Shown here: piece after piece, positions 24,644 through 33,747 of the stretch
Numbering within the stretch: position 1 is the stretch's first letter
How the letters are laid out: every line of letters begins with the position of its first letter
Program-made: the position numbers and the translations under genes
Notes under the pieces: model-generated
Told to the model about the DNA's origin: nothing
Seen by the model: only the letters and a program-made list of their open reading frames with translations
The model's database searches: none
Source: Catellatospora methionotrophica
GTDB lineage: Bacteria > Actinomycetota > Actinomycetes > Mycobacteriales > Micromonosporaceae
DNA length: 64,000 nucleotides
Assembly: GCF_011297335.1 (NCBI RefSeq)
Contig: NZ_JAAOTJ010000012.1
Location: forward strand, 1 to 64,000
Reading direction: 5' to 3'

Positions 24644-24909
24644 TGCCACCCGAGGATGAGCACGAGGTCGTCGTACACCTCGACCGCCTGCTCGCCGAGC
24701 GGTCCATGACCGTCACCGAGCTGTCCGAGGCGGTCGGGATCAGCGTGGCCAACCTCCACGTGCTGAAGAACGGGCGGGCCAAGGCGATCCGCTTCTCGAC
24801 CCTCACCGCCCTGTGCCGTGCGCTCGACTGCCAGCCCGGAGACCTGTTCACCGTCCCCGGCGAGGTCAGTCGCCCGCCTCACGCAGGCGCGCCCGCTCCT
24901 GCTCGATGA
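24643..24909 (+). CDS. XRE-family regulator, YozG-like
   Basis: 88 aa. Compact Cro/C1-type helix-turn-helix: MTVTELSEAVGISVANLHVLKNGRAKAIRFSTLTALCRALDCQPGDLF, which matches the YozG group that is paired with DUF2975 proteins. GTG 24643 shares its G with the TAG of the upstream frame, so translation is coupled. It likely binds the 14-bp-arm palindrome at 24035-24065 and represses its own operon. Its 3' end overlaps the convergent helicase gene by 44 bp. Confidence 0.85.
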   Translation: MPPEDEHEVVVHLDRLLAERSMTVTELSEAVGISVANLHVLKNGRAKAIRFSTLTALCRALDCQPGDLFTVPGEVSRPPHAGAPAPAR

Positions 24910-27019
24910 TCTGGTGCTCGGCGGCGCGGGTGCCCGCGCCGTCGCTCACGTCGACGGCCTGGGCGTTGGCGTCCTTGGCGGCGCTGGGCCGGGCGTACTC
25001 GTCGAACAGCGCGGCCTTGCCCGCGACCAGCTCCCGCATGCTGGTGTCCACGGTGTCCTCGGCGATCAGCCGGAACACCTGCACCGGCCGCACCTGGCCC
25101 ATCCGGTGGCAGCGCGCGATGGCCTGCTCCTCGGTGCTGGGCTTCCACTGCGGCTCGACCAGGATCACCACCGACGCGGTCTGCAGGTTCAGGCCCACCC
25201 CGCCGACCTCGATCTGGCTGACCAGCACCGCCGGGCGGCGGCTGGCGGTGAACGCGTCGATGACCTGCTGGCGCTGCAACGGTGGCGTCGAGCCGGTCAG
25301 CGGGCCGTGCGCGCGGCTGCCCAGCGCCTCGGCGACCGCGGCGAGCACGTCGCGGAAGTAGGAGAACACCAGGACCTTGTGCCCCCCGGCCAGGGCCTCG
25401 GCCGTGATCTCGCGGATGTGGTCGAGTTTGGTCGACGTCGCCGCCGGGTCGCCGAACGTGGCCCGGCGCATCGTCATGAACCGCCCCTCCCACACCGCCT
25501 TGCGGTAGGTGGTCAGCTCGTCCGGGGCCAGGGTCACCGGCTGCACGGTCTCGATCCGGCCGGGTAGCTCGCCGAGCACGTCGGACTGGTTACGGCGCAG
25601 GTACACCGGGGCGATGGCGGAGCGGAACGCGTCGGGCGTGGTCGCCGCGGCCGCCTCGCGGGCGACGTCGGGGTTGACGTGCTCGGTGAGCACCGCGAAC
25701 TCCTCGACCCGGTTCTCCAGCGGGGTGCCGGTCAGCAGCGCGACCCGCTCGGCCCGCTCGATGAGACGGCGGCCGTGCCGGGTGCGCTTGGCGTCCGGGT
25801 TCTTGATGTAGTGGGCCTCGTCGAACGCCGCCATGGCGACCCTGGTGTCGCCGAGGTCGAGCCGCTCCAGGGCCGTGTACGCGGTCACGCCGACGCCGCC
25901 CTTGGCCCGCCACACGGCAGTGTTCTTGGCGGTGTCGTTGCCGTACAGCAGGCGCGGGGTCAGTTTGCAGTGGCGGCGGATCTCGTGCATCCAGTTGCCC
26001 GCCAGGCTCGGCGGGCAGACCACCAGGAAGTGCCGCTCGCCCTGCGCGGCCAGGTGGCACATGACCGCCAGCGTCTCTACGGTCTTACCCAGCCCCATCT
26101 CGTCGCCGAGGATCACCCGCCGTTGCACGATCATGAACCGGGCGCCGAACGACTGGTAGCCGCGCAGCGTCGAGTTCAGCAGGCTGGTGTCCAGCCGCAG
26201 CTCGTCGATGCGGGCGGCGTCGTCGGCCGACAGGCGACCGTCCGGGCCGCTGCCGGTCCGCTCGCCGGTGACCTCGGCCAGCAGCGTCAGGTAGGTCGCG
26301 GCGTCGCTCTGGTACTTGCGCCACAGCTGGGTGTCGGTCGGCTCGCGGTCCAGGGCGGTGGCGGCGGCGAGCATCCGGGTGCGGGCGGCGTCGAGCTTCG
26401 GCGAGCGCAGCGCCGTCTCCAGCGCGTGCAGCGCCGCGACGTCCTCCTGGCGGCCCTGCCGGCCGCGGAACAGGCTGCGCCAGCGGCTGTTGGCCCGCCG
26501 GGCGGCGTCGATGCTGCCGGTGAGGGCGGCGTGCAGTTCGCCGGTCCGGCCGAGTACGGGACGCACCCGGCGGCGGACCAGCGCCAGCCGGTGCAGCGAG
26601 CGCAGCAGGTGCGTGTCGCCGGGGGAGCGGCGGTCGGGATCGGGGCGCAGCACCGTGTCGGCTTCGACAGACGCTGACAGGGCCTCGATCGCGGCCTCGA
26701 TCTGGCCGACGGTGGTCCGCCCGATGCCGGGGACCTGGTGCAGCTGGTGCCGCCGGGTGATGAGCTGGCCGACCGTGGTGAAACCGGCCGCCCGCAGCGG
26801 CCCGAGGCGCAGCTTGCCGTCGGCGGTCTCCCGCAGGCGCGCCAGGTCGGCCTGGTGCAGGCGCTCCTCCAGCAGCTGCCTGCGGTGGCTCGCGGCCAGC
26901 TCGCGGATCTCGGCGACGAGGCCCGGCTCGGCGTCGAGCAGCGTCCGGGCCACCCGCTGCGTGTCGGCGGCTTCGGTGACCAGGGCACGCGCCTCACGGC
27001 TGCGGGCAGCGGCGACCAT
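24866..27019 (-). CDS. SNF2-family DEAD/DEAH helicase
   Basis: 717 aa. N-terminal 300 residues contain helix-hairpin-helix-like PGIGRTTVGQIEAAIEAL and a helical region. The SNF2 ATPase core follows: GDEMGLGKTVETLAVM (motif I, about residue 305), AAFDEAHYIKN (DEAH, motif II), LLTGTPLENRVEEF (III), then KVLVFSYFRDVL, LVSQIEVGGVGLNLQTAS and HRMGQVRPVQVFRL (motifs V and VI). It should translocate on duplex DNA to remodel protein-DNA complexes, perhaps in repair. Start ATG 27019 has GGGAGACGAGG upstream; the frame to 27256 is longer but unconserved in character. Single gene. Confidence 0.88.
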   Translation of the reverse strand: MVAAARSREARALVTEAADTQRVARTLLDAEPGLVAEIRELAASHRRQLLEERLHQADLARLRETADGKLRLGPLRAAGFTTVGQLITRRHQLHQVPGIGRTTVGQIEAAIEALSASVEADTVLRPDPDRRSPGDTHLLRSLHRLALVRRRVRPVLGRTGELHAALTGSIDAARRANSRWRSLFRGRQGRQEDVAALHALETALRSPKLDAARTRMLAAATALDREPTDTQLWRKYQSDAATYLTLLAEVTGERTGSGPDGRLSADDAARIDELRLDTSLLNSTLRGYQSFGARFMIVQRRVILGDEMGLGKTVETLAVMCHLAAQGERHFLVVCPPSLAGNWMHEIRRHCKLTPRLLYGNDTAKNTAVWRAKGGVGVTAYTALERLDLGDTRVAMAAFDEAHYIKNPDAKRTRHGRRLIERAERVALLTGTPLENRVEEFAVLTEHVNPDVAREAAAATTPDAFRSAIAPVYLRRNQSDVLGELPGRIETVQPVTLAPDELTTYRKAVWEGRFMTMRRATFGDPAATSTKLDHIREITAEALAGGHKVLVFSYFRDVLAAVAEALGSRAHGPLTGSTPPLQRQQVIDAFTASRRPAVLVSQIEVGGVGLNLQTASVVILVEPQWKPSTEEQAIARCHRMGQVRPVQVFRLIAEDTVDTSMRELVAGKAALFDEYARPSAAKDANAQAVDVSDGAGTRAAEHQIIEQERARLREAGD

Positions 27020-27256
27020 CGTGACCTCGTCTCCCTTCTGCCGCGCCAGGACGGCACGGCCACGGACTCTACGTGCCGCGGGCCCGTCCGGTGGCCGAGC
27101 CCCGAGCGCCGCCGCACCGGCTTCGCCGGCGCTCACGGCCTGCCGTTCGCCATCCCCATGCCCACCGGGCCGCGCCGTCACGCCTGGGTCAGGGCTGTGC
27201 GGGTACGCGCCGATGGCGCTGACGCGGCACGTGGACTGTGCCGCGTCAGCGGTCAC

Positions 27257-28438
27257 TCAGCGGCGGAAGGCGGTGTCCGCCAGGTGCGGGCGTACGGCGG
27301 CGCGGGTCGTGGCGGGCTGCTCGCCGCACAGTTGCGCGGTCAGCATCGCGAAGGTGGCGTCGGCGATCGGGTCGGGCTGTCCCGGCGCGACGTAGTGGGT
27401 CATGTTCTGTGCGACGGTGACCTGGCGGCGGCCGTCGGGGCTGTGCCAGGAGATCGTGGCGTGGCCGAGCACGAGGCCGTCGTGGCCCCAGACCAGCCCG
27501 CACGGCAGCGCGTTGGAGTACAGGCCGAGGCCGTAGCCGCCGTACTCGGGCGCGCCGGGCACCCACGGCACGGTGGTCTGCATCTGGGCGAGCTGGGCGG
27601 GCCGCAGCAGCCTGCCGGTCAGCAGCGCCCGGTAGAACGTGTTGAGGTCACCGGTGGTGGACACGATCTCCCCGGCGGCCCACGCCCAGGACATGTTGTA
27701 GTCGGCGAAGTCGGCCAGCACGCCGTCGTACCAGGGGATGTAGGCGGCGGCGTGCGGGCCGTGGATGCGCTCGCCGGTGCCGGGCAGGTAGGTCTCGCGC
27801 AGGCCCAGCGGCCGGATGATCCGCCTGCTGATCTCGTGGGCGACGGTACGCCCGGTGACCTTCTCCAGGATCATTCCGGCGAGCACGTAGTTGGTGTTCG
27901 AGTAGTTCCAGGTCGCGCCCGGGGCGTTGGTCGGGGGCTGGCCGAGCCCGATCGCGGCCAGTTCGGCCGGGGTGAACGTACGGTGGCGGTTCTCCTCCAG
28001 CGAGGCGTCGGTGGCGAAGATGACGTGGTCGTAGTCGGCGATGCCGCTGGTGTGGTTGAGCAGCATCCGGACGGTGACCCCGTCGACGGCGTACGCCGGA
28101 AGGTAGCGGCCCAGCGGCGCGTCGAGCCGCAGCCGCCCCTCCCCGGCTAGCTGGAGCAGCACGGTGGCGGTGAAGGTCTTGGTGATGCTGCCGACGCGGT
28201 GGCGCATGCCGGGCCGGGTCGGCGCGCCGGTGGTGACGTCGGCCACTCCGGCGGCTGCGGACTGCCGGTGGCGGCCGTCGGCGGCCTGGGCGAACACGCC
28301 GGGCATACCGGCGGCGGTGATCGCTTCCAGTTGCGGGCGCAGGGTCGAGCCGGTGGCGGCCCCGGCGGGTGCGGCCCCGGCCAGCAGGGCGAGCGCGACG
28401 GCGGCGCCGAAAGCGGCACGGATGGGCGTTCTGGACAT
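27257..28438 (-). CDS. Secreted serine hydrolase, beta-lactamase/DD-peptidase family
   Basis: 393 aa. Signal peptide (about 1-28, ending AGAAT). Class C beta-lactamase fold with S-x-x-K in GSITKTFTAT (catalytic Ser and Lys), Y-x-N in WNYSNTNYVLAG, and the third motif HDG in WGHDGLVLG. Such proteins are DD-carboxypeptidases or esterases (S12 family); real beta-lactamase activity is possible but not implied. Excellent ribosome site AGGGGAGGG. Divergent from the ABC exporter genes. Confidence 0.87.
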   Translation of the reverse strand: MSRTPIRAAFGAAVALALLAGAAPAGAATGSTLRPQLEAITAAGMPGVFAQAADGRHRQSAAAGVADVTTGAPTRPGMRHRVGSITKTFTATVLLQLAGEGRLRLDAPLGRYLPAYAVDGVTVRMLLNHTSGIADYDHVIFATDASLEENRHRTFTPAELAAIGLGQPPTNAPGATWNYSNTNYVLAGMILEKVTGRTVAHEISRRIIRPLGLRETYLPGTGERIHGPHAAAYIPWYDGVLADFADYNMSWAWAAGEIVSTTGDLNTFYRALLTGRLLRPAQLAQMQTTVPWVPGAPEYGGYGLGLYSNALPCGLVWGHDGLVLGHATISWHSPDGRRQVTVAQNMTHYVAPGQPDPIADATFAMLTAQLCGEQPATTRAAVRPHLADTAFRR

Positions 28439-28589
28439 ATTTCCCTCCCCTTTGGACAGAGTCCATGGTGTCCGACGCCGGTTGCCGTGCCGTCGGTCCG
28501 GCGAGGGACGCTGTTGTCGGTCTCGGGGTGGACCCGTTCTCGTCCTGGCGGTGGACGCCGGGCTTGCCCCCGCCGAGCACACTGTGCGG

Positions 28590-29507
28590 ATGGGCAATGT
28601 GATCACCGATGGTGAGATCGTCGTGTCCGGCTTGACCAAGCACTACAAACAGGTCAAAGCCGTCGACGGCCTCTCGTTCACCATCCAGCCGGGTCGGGTG
28701 ACCGGCTTCCTCGGACCGAACGGCGCAGGCAAGACCACCACGTTACGAATGATCCTGAATCTGGTGTCGCCCACCGCGGGCACCGCGACGATCGGCGGCT
28801 CCCGCTACGCCGACCTCGCCGAGCCGCTGCACGCGGTCGGTGCGGTGCTGGAGGCCTCCAGCGCGCACAAGGGCCGCACCGGCCGCAACCACCTGCGGGT
28901 GGTCTGCGCCGCGGCGGGCCTGCCGGACTCCCGCGCCGACGAGGCGCTGGAACTGGTCGGGCTGACCCCTGCGGCCAAGCGCAAGTTCAAGGGCTACTCG
29001 CTGGGTATGCGCCAGCGGCTCGGCATCGCCGCCGCGATGCTCGGCGACCCGCGCGTGCTCATCCTCGACGAGCCCGCCAACGGCCTGGACCCCGAGGGCA
29101 TCCGCTGGATGCGCGACCTGCTCCAGAAGCTCGCCGGTGAGGGCCGCACCATCCTGGTCTCCAGCCACCTGCTCTCGGAGATGGAACTGCTGGCCGACGA
29201 CGTCGTCATCATCGCCGCGGGCCGGCTCGTGGCGCAGGGCACCGTGGCCGAGGTGATCGGCAAGGCGGGCACCGCGGGCACGGTACGCGTCCGCACGCCC
29301 CACCCCGACACGCTGCTCGGCGCGCTCGACGGCATCGGCAGCAGCCACGGCGACGACGGCGCGCTGCTGCTGACCGGGGTCACCGCCGAGCAGGTCGGCG
29401 ACGCCGCGCTGCGCGCCGGGGTGGCCATCCACGAGCTGGTCACCGAACGTCCCGACCTGGAGCGCGTCTTCCTCGACCTCACCGCGGGCAAGGAGGCGAT
29501 CCGATGA
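28590..29507 (+). CDS. ABC transporter ATP-binding protein
   Basis: 305 aa. Walker A GPNGAGKTT, signature KGYSLGMRQRLGIAAAML, Walker B VLILDEPANGLDPEG, and switch His in ILVSSHLL. C-terminal extension of 90 residues is typical of drug/lantibiotic-type exporters (CcmA/BcrA). It overlaps the next gene by 4 bp (ATGA), forming a two-gene exporter. The start is ambiguous because no ribosome site is seen; GTG 28584 or a leaderless ATG are options. Substrate unknown. Confidence 0.9.
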   Translation: MGNVITDGEIVVSGLTKHYKQVKAVDGLSFTIQPGRVTGFLGPNGAGKTTTLRMILNLVSPTAGTATIGGSRYADLAEPLHAVGAVLEASSAHKGRTGRNHLRVVCAAAGLPDSRADEALELVGLTPAAKRKFKGYSLGMRQRLGIAAAMLGDPRVLILDEPANGLDPEGIRWMRDLLQKLAGEGRTILVSSHLLSEMELLADDVVIIAAGRLVAQGTVAEVIGKAGTAGTVRVRTPHPDTLLGALDGIGSSHGDDGALLLTGVTAEQVGDAALRAGVAIHELVTERPDLERVFLDLTAGKEAIR

Positions 29508-30343
29508 GGCTCATCCGCAGCGAGTTCCTGAAGATCCGTACGACCAACGTGTGGTGGCTGTTCGCGCTCGGCGCGATCGGCCTGCTCGTGCTGGCGTTCG
29601 CGATCAACGCGCTGAACATGCACTTCGGCGTCCTGCAGCCGCCCGCCGAGGCGGGCCAGCAGATGGACCCGGAGTCGGCGGCGGCGCTGGCGGCGCTGGC
29701 CGAGCCCGTCGCGCTGACCTCCTACATGGTGACCTCGGGGCAGTACTTCGGCCTGATGTTCGTCATGCTGCTGGGCATCATCACGGTCACCAACGAGTTC
29801 CACCACCAGACCGCGACGACGACGTTCCTGGCGACCCCGCACCGGACCTCGGTCATCCTGGCCAAGGCCGCGGCGGGCAGCATCTTCGGCCTCGTGCTGT
29901 GGCTCGTCACGACGGCCCTGACGGTGCCCGCGACCGCGATCTTCCTCAACGCCGAGGGCGTCACCCCGATGCTGGGCGACGGGGACGTCATCCGGGCTGT
30001 CCTGCTCAACGGCCTGGCGTACGCGCTGTGGGCGCTGATCGGCATCGGCATCGGCGTGCTCATCCGCAGCCAGATCGGCGCGACCATCACCGCGATGGTC
30101 GTCTACACCGTCGGCACGGTCGCGGTGTCGATCATCATCAACGTGCTGACCAACCTGCTGGACTGGGACTGGCTCGCCGACGTCCAGTGGGCCATGCCGT
30201 CCCTGGCGTCGGGCCTGATGACCAGCGGCACCAGCCTGCCCGGCCAGCCGGACTACTGGGTCGGCGCGCTGGTGCTGGTCGGCTGGGCGGTGGTCACCGG
30301 CCTCGTCGGCACCCTGCTGACCCGCAGCCGCGACGTGTCCTGA
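29504..30343 (+). CDS. ABC-2 type exporter permease
   Basis: 279 aa with six membrane segments and a long extracytoplasmic loop after the first (about 40-75). The conserved NEFHHQTATTTFLATPHRTSVILAKA sits in the intracellular loop, as in ABC-2 permeases of the BcrB/YhaP group. It pairs with the upstream ATPase to form the export channel. A GC hairpin follows. Confidence 0.88.
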   Translation: MRLIRSEFLKIRTTNVWWLFALGAIGLLVLAFAINALNMHFGVLQPPAEAGQQMDPESAAALAALAEPVALTSYMVTSGQYFGLMFVMLLGIITVTNEFHHQTATTTFLATPHRTSVILAKAAAGSIFGLVLWLVTTALTVPATAIFLNAEGVTPMLGDGDVIRAVLLNGLAYALWALIGIGIGVLIRSQIGATITAMVVYTVGTVAVSIIINVLTNLLDWDWLADVQWAMPSLASGLMTSGTSLPGQPDYWVGALVLVGWAVVTGLVGTLLTRSRDVS

Positions 30344-30355
30344 CCGGATGATGCG

Positions 30356-30384
30356 GGGCCCGCGCCGGCGACGGCTGCGGGCCC
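30356..30384 (+). terminator. Hairpin after ABC exporter operon
   Basis: GGGCCCGC / GCGGGCCC stem of 8 bp with a 13-nt loop, 12 bp after the permease stop. Confidence 0.6.
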
Positions 30385-30432
30385 TGTGTCGTTTCCGGCT
30401 CACCACCACGACTTTTGTCGATCTATCTAAAA

Positions 30433-30440
30433 GTTCGAAC
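30433..30440. promoter_or_regulatory. GTTCGAAC palindrome upstream of sugar-binding lipoprotein
   Basis: AAAAGTTCGAACATTT lies in an AT-rich patch (30418-30460) about 170 bp before the start codon. It is a possible regulator site. The rest of this 261-bp interval shows no gene. Confidence 0.3.
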
Positions 30441-30604
30441 ATTTGCAGTAGAAGATATGGACACGGTGTGGGAAAGCTCGTAACGTGTGCGACACCCAGC
30501 CGAGTCTGACTTGATCAACAGTCGTTCGGCCCGGTGCGTCATCGTTCCGGTAGCCGTCGGCGCACCCGCGATGACGTCTCGATCCTCACGAATCGGAGAC
30601 CGCC

Positions 30605-31648
30605 ATGGCAGGCCATTCGCGTCGCTCGGTCATCGCCGGCGTGGCCGTCGCGGGTGCGACGGCGCTGGTGGCGGGCTGCTCCGGCGGCGGCGAGGACCCT
30701 CCGGCGGCGCAGCCGCTCGCGGGTGGCGGCCCCGGCCAGAACACGGCACCCGGCAGGCGCGTGGTGATCGGCTTCTCCGCGCCGGCGGCTGATCACGGCT
30801 GGCTGGCGGCGATCACCAACAACGCCCGGCGGCAGGCGCGGGCCTTGCCCGACGTCGAGTTCAAGATGGTCGCGTCGGGGGCGAACGCGGGTGCCCAGCG
30901 TGCCGCGCTGTCCACGCTGATCGCCGAGCGGCCCGACGTGATCGTCGTGCTGCCGCACGACGGCAAGGAGTTGAACGCGTTCGGGGTGGAGGCCATGCGG
31001 GCCGGTGTGCCGGTGGTCAACCTCGACCGGGCCTTTCCCGACCCCGCGGCGTTCCGGCTGCAGATCAAGGGCGACAACTACGGCATGGGCGTGGCAGCCG
31101 CCCGGCACATCATCTCCCGGCTGCGGACGCGCAAGGTGGAGCAGCCGGTGATCGCCGAGATCGCCGGGCTGGACTTTCTGGAGCTGACCCAGGAGCGGTC
31201 CCGCGGGTTCAGGGACACGCTGGCCGCGGCGGGGATGTCGGTGGCCAACCGGCGCGCGGCCGCGTTCACGGCCGACTCGGGCCAGCGCGAGGCGGCCCAC
31301 CTGCTGCAGGCGCTGCCACACCTGCACGCCGTGTGGAACCACGACGACGATCAGGGTGTCGGGGTGCTGGCCGCCGTCGAGGCCGCCAAGCGCGGCGAGT
31401 TCTTCATGGTGGGCGGGGCCGGATCGCGGCAGGCGATGCAGACGATCCAGGCGGGCGGCACAGTGCTGGAGGCCACCGTCACCTACAGCCCGTCCATGGC
31501 GTCGTCGGCGATCCTGCTGGCCAGGCTGATCGCGCAGGACCGGGGGCTGGCGGACCTGGCCGAGTTCGAGGTCCCCCGGCAGCTCGTGCTGGCGGCGGAG
31601 ACGGTGACCCGCGACAACGCCGACGACTACCTCCACTTCGGATTCTGA
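30605..31648 (+). CDS. Type I periplasmic sugar-binding lipoprotein, RbsB-like
   Basis: 347 aa. The N-terminus has a twin-arginine pair (HSRRSVIAG) and lipobox ALVAGC with lipid Cys25, so it is anchored outside the membrane. The mature part has the ribose-binding fold: RVVIGFSAPAADHGWLAAITNNARRQA, RPDVIVVLPHDGKEL, VPVVNLDRAFPD, HAVWNHDDDQGVGVLAAVE. It should capture a monosaccharide or similar ligand. It is 220 bp upstream of MalF/MalG-like permeases, which normally pair with the other class of binding protein, so partnership is uncertain. Confidence 0.85.
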   Translation: MAGHSRRSVIAGVAVAGATALVAGCSGGGEDPPAAQPLAGGGPGQNTAPGRRVVIGFSAPAADHGWLAAITNNARRQARALPDVEFKMVASGANAGAQRAALSTLIAERPDVIVVLPHDGKELNAFGVEAMRAGVPVVNLDRAFPDPAAFRLQIKGDNYGMGVAAARHIISRLRTRKVEQPVIAEIAGLDFLELTQERSRGFRDTLAAAGMSVANRRAAAFTADSGQREAAHLLQALPHLHAVWNHDDDQGVGVLAAVEAAKRGEFFMVGGAGSRQAMQTIQAGGTVLEATVTYSPSMASSAILLARLIAQDRGLADLAEFEVPRQLVLAAETVTRDNADDYLHFGF

Positions 31649-31698
31649 GGCCTGTCCTACCGGTGGCATCTTTTGCATGATCGGGCAGAAGTTGAGCT

Positions 31699-31713
31699 GG
31701 TTTCGGCGAAACC
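31699..31713. promoter_or_regulatory. GGTTTCG-G-CGAAACC operator
   Basis: Perfect 7-bp arms with a single central base, a LacI/ROK-style site about 155 bp before the sugar permease genes. It suggests substrate-controlled expression. The regulator gene is not adjacent. Confidence 0.55.
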
Positions 31714-31868
31714 TCTGGACGCCATCGATCAGAGCCCATAACCTCACGACGACTTCGCATCGTCAGACACCGGCGTGATCGGCGCACGCCCTGTCGGTAC
31801 TCGTACTGCAGGAAGAGAGCACCGATCCATGCGCCGTTCCGCCATGCCCGCACCCGGGAGCGCCGGCA

Positions 31869-32837
31869 GTGCCTGTCACTGACCAGCCCGCCGCCCGGCT
31901 CTGGACCAAGCCGGTGCCCGTGCCGCACCGCAGGCCCCGGCGCAGCATCCTGCACCGGGAGAGCGTCGCCGGATACCTGCTGCTCACCCCCTGGCTCACC
32001 GGGCTCGCCGCGATCACGATCCTGCCGGTCCTGTACTCGCTGGCCCTCAGCTTCACCGACTACAACGTCATCACCGGCGAGCTCGACTGGATCGGGCTGG
32101 CCAACTACGAGCGCATGTTCACCGCCGACCCCCGGTACTGGCGCTCGGTCCAGGTCACGGTCGTATTCGTCGCGGTGTCCGTGCCGCTCAAACTGGGCCT
32201 CGCGATGGCGGTCGCCGCGCTGCTCAACGGCCGCCGCCGCGCGGCGGGCACGCTGCGCGCCATGGTCTACCTGCCGTCGCTGCTCGGCGTCAGCGTCGCC
32301 CTGGCCATCACCTGGCGCACCATGTTCGACAGCGGCGGCGCCGTCAACCAGGTGCTCGGCGTCTTCGGCGTGCCGGACCGGTCCTGGGCCACCGAACCCG
32401 ACACGGCGCTGGCGACCCTGATCCTGCTCGCCGCCTGGCAGTTCGGCGGACCCATGGTGATCTACCTGGCCGCCATGGGGCAGATCCCCACCGACTACGC
32501 CGAATCGGCCCGGCTCGACGGCGCGGGCCGGTGGCGGATCCTGCGCAGCGTGACCCTGCCCGCCCTGAGCCCGGTCATCCTGCTCACCGTGGTCATGGAG
32601 ACGATCGCGGCGTTCCAGGGCTTCACCGCCGCGTTCGTGTTCGGCGACGGCGGCGGCGGACCCGGCGATGCGACCCTGACGTACACGCTCTACCTGTACC
32701 TGCGCGGCTTCGCCGGCCTGGAGATGGGCTACGCCTCGGCGATGGCCTGGGTGTTCCTGGTCGCGGTCGGCGCCCTCACCGCGCTCATCTTCTGGACCAG
32801 CCGCTGGTGGGTCCACTACCCCGGAGGACGCCCGTGA
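31869..32837 (+). CDS. Sugar ABC transporter permease, MalF/UgpA-like
   Basis: 322 aa, six membrane segments. The cytoplasmic EAA loop reads DYAESARLDGAGRWRILRSVTLPALSP, the docking site for the ATPase in carbohydrate-uptake (CUT1) importers. GTG 31869 has GGGAG 9 nt upstream. Overlaps the next permease by 4 bp. Neither an ATP-binding subunit nor a CUT1-type binding protein is encoded here; a shared MsmK-like ATPase is common in actinobacteria. Confidence 0.9.
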   Translation: MPVTDQPAARLWTKPVPVPHRRPRRSILHRESVAGYLLLTPWLTGLAAITILPVLYSLALSFTDYNVITGELDWIGLANYERMFTADPRYWRSVQVTVVFVAVSVPLKLGLAMAVAALLNGRRRAAGTLRAMVYLPSLLGVSVALAITWRTMFDSGGAVNQVLGVFGVPDRSWATEPDTALATLILLAAWQFGGPMVIYLAAMGQIPTDYAESARLDGAGRWRILRSVTLPALSPVILLTVVMETIAAFQGFTAAFVFGDGGGGPGDATLTYTLYLYLRGFAGLEMGYASAMAWVFLVAVGALTALIFWTSRWWVHYPGGRP

Positions 32838-33721
32838 GCCTGCCCGTCGCGACGCCGGGCACGGGCCGCCTCGCCCGCGCCGCGACCGTCACCGTCCTGG
32901 TCGTGGTCCTGCTGGTCCTCGCCTACCCGCTGCTGTGGATCCTGGCGTCGTCGCTGCGCTCGGCGGGCGAGACGGCGACCGGGATGAGCCTGTGGCCGCA
33001 GGAGTTCACCTGGTCCAACTACGCCGCGGGCTGGTCGGGGATCAACGGGGTCGGCTTCGGCCGGTTCTTCCTCAACAGCACCGTGGTCGCCGTCGGAGCG
33101 GTGACGGGCAACGTCGTCACCTGCCTGCTGGCCGCTTTCGCCTTCGCCCGGCTGCGGTTCCCGCTGCGCCGCTTCTGGTACGCGATCGTCATCGGCACCC
33201 TGCTGCTGCCGCAGCACGTCCTCATGGTGCCGCAGTACATGATCTTCCGCGAGCTGGGCTGGCTGAACACCCCGCTGCCCCTGATCGTCCCGAAGCTGCT
33301 GGCCGCCGACTCGTTCTTCATCTTCCTCATCGTGCAGTTCCTGCGGTCGCTGCCGGAGAGCTACGACGAGTACGCCCGCGCCGACGGCGCCAGCCCATGG
33401 CAGCTGTTCCGTCACGTGATCCTGCCGCTGAGCCGCCCCGCGATCACCGCCACCGCGATCCTGACGTTCATCTGGACCTGGAACGACTTCTTCCCCCAAC
33501 TGGTGTACCTGCCGATGGTCGAGGACTCCACCGCGCCGTCCGGGCTGCACCAGTACGCGGTCGCGGGCGGGCTCAGCGCCCCGGGGCCGATGTTCGCCAT
33601 GGCCGTGCTGTCGCTGCTGCCCGTGCTGCTGTTCTTCGTCGCGTTCCAGCGCCACCTGACGTCCTCGGCCGCACCGGGCCGGATGGCAGCGAACCTGTCC
33701 CGCCAGCGAGCCCGCCGCTAG
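32834..33721 (+). CDS. Sugar ABC transporter permease, MalG/UgpE-like
   Basis: 295 aa, six membrane segments, EAA motif SYDEYARADGASPWQLFRHVILPLSRP. It is the second channel subunit, paired with the upstream MalF-like protein (GTGA overlap). The product transports a sugar or oligosaccharide, plausibly one released by the window's GH11 and GH12 enzymes, though this is inference. Convergent with the methyltransferase gene. Confidence 0.9.
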   Translation: MSLPVATPGTGRLARAATVTVLVVVLLVLAYPLLWILASSLRSAGETATGMSLWPQEFTWSNYAAGWSGINGVGFGRFFLNSTVVAVGAVTGNVVTCLLAAFAFARLRFPLRRFWYAIVIGTLLLPQHVLMVPQYMIFRELGWLNTPLPLIVPKLLAADSFFIFLIVQFLRSLPESYDEYARADGASPWQLFRHVILPLSRPAITATAILTFIWTWNDFFPQLVYLPMVEDSTAPSGLHQYAVAGGLSAPGPMFAMAVLSLLPVLLFFVAFQRHLTSSAAPGRMAANLSRQRARR

Positions 33722-33747
33722 GGAGGGCGCGGCAGGTTCGCTGCGGC

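Noticed and set aside
24818-26677. Plus-strand open frames over the helicase
   Set aside because: Shadow frames; the minus strand encodes a complete set of SNF2 motifs.
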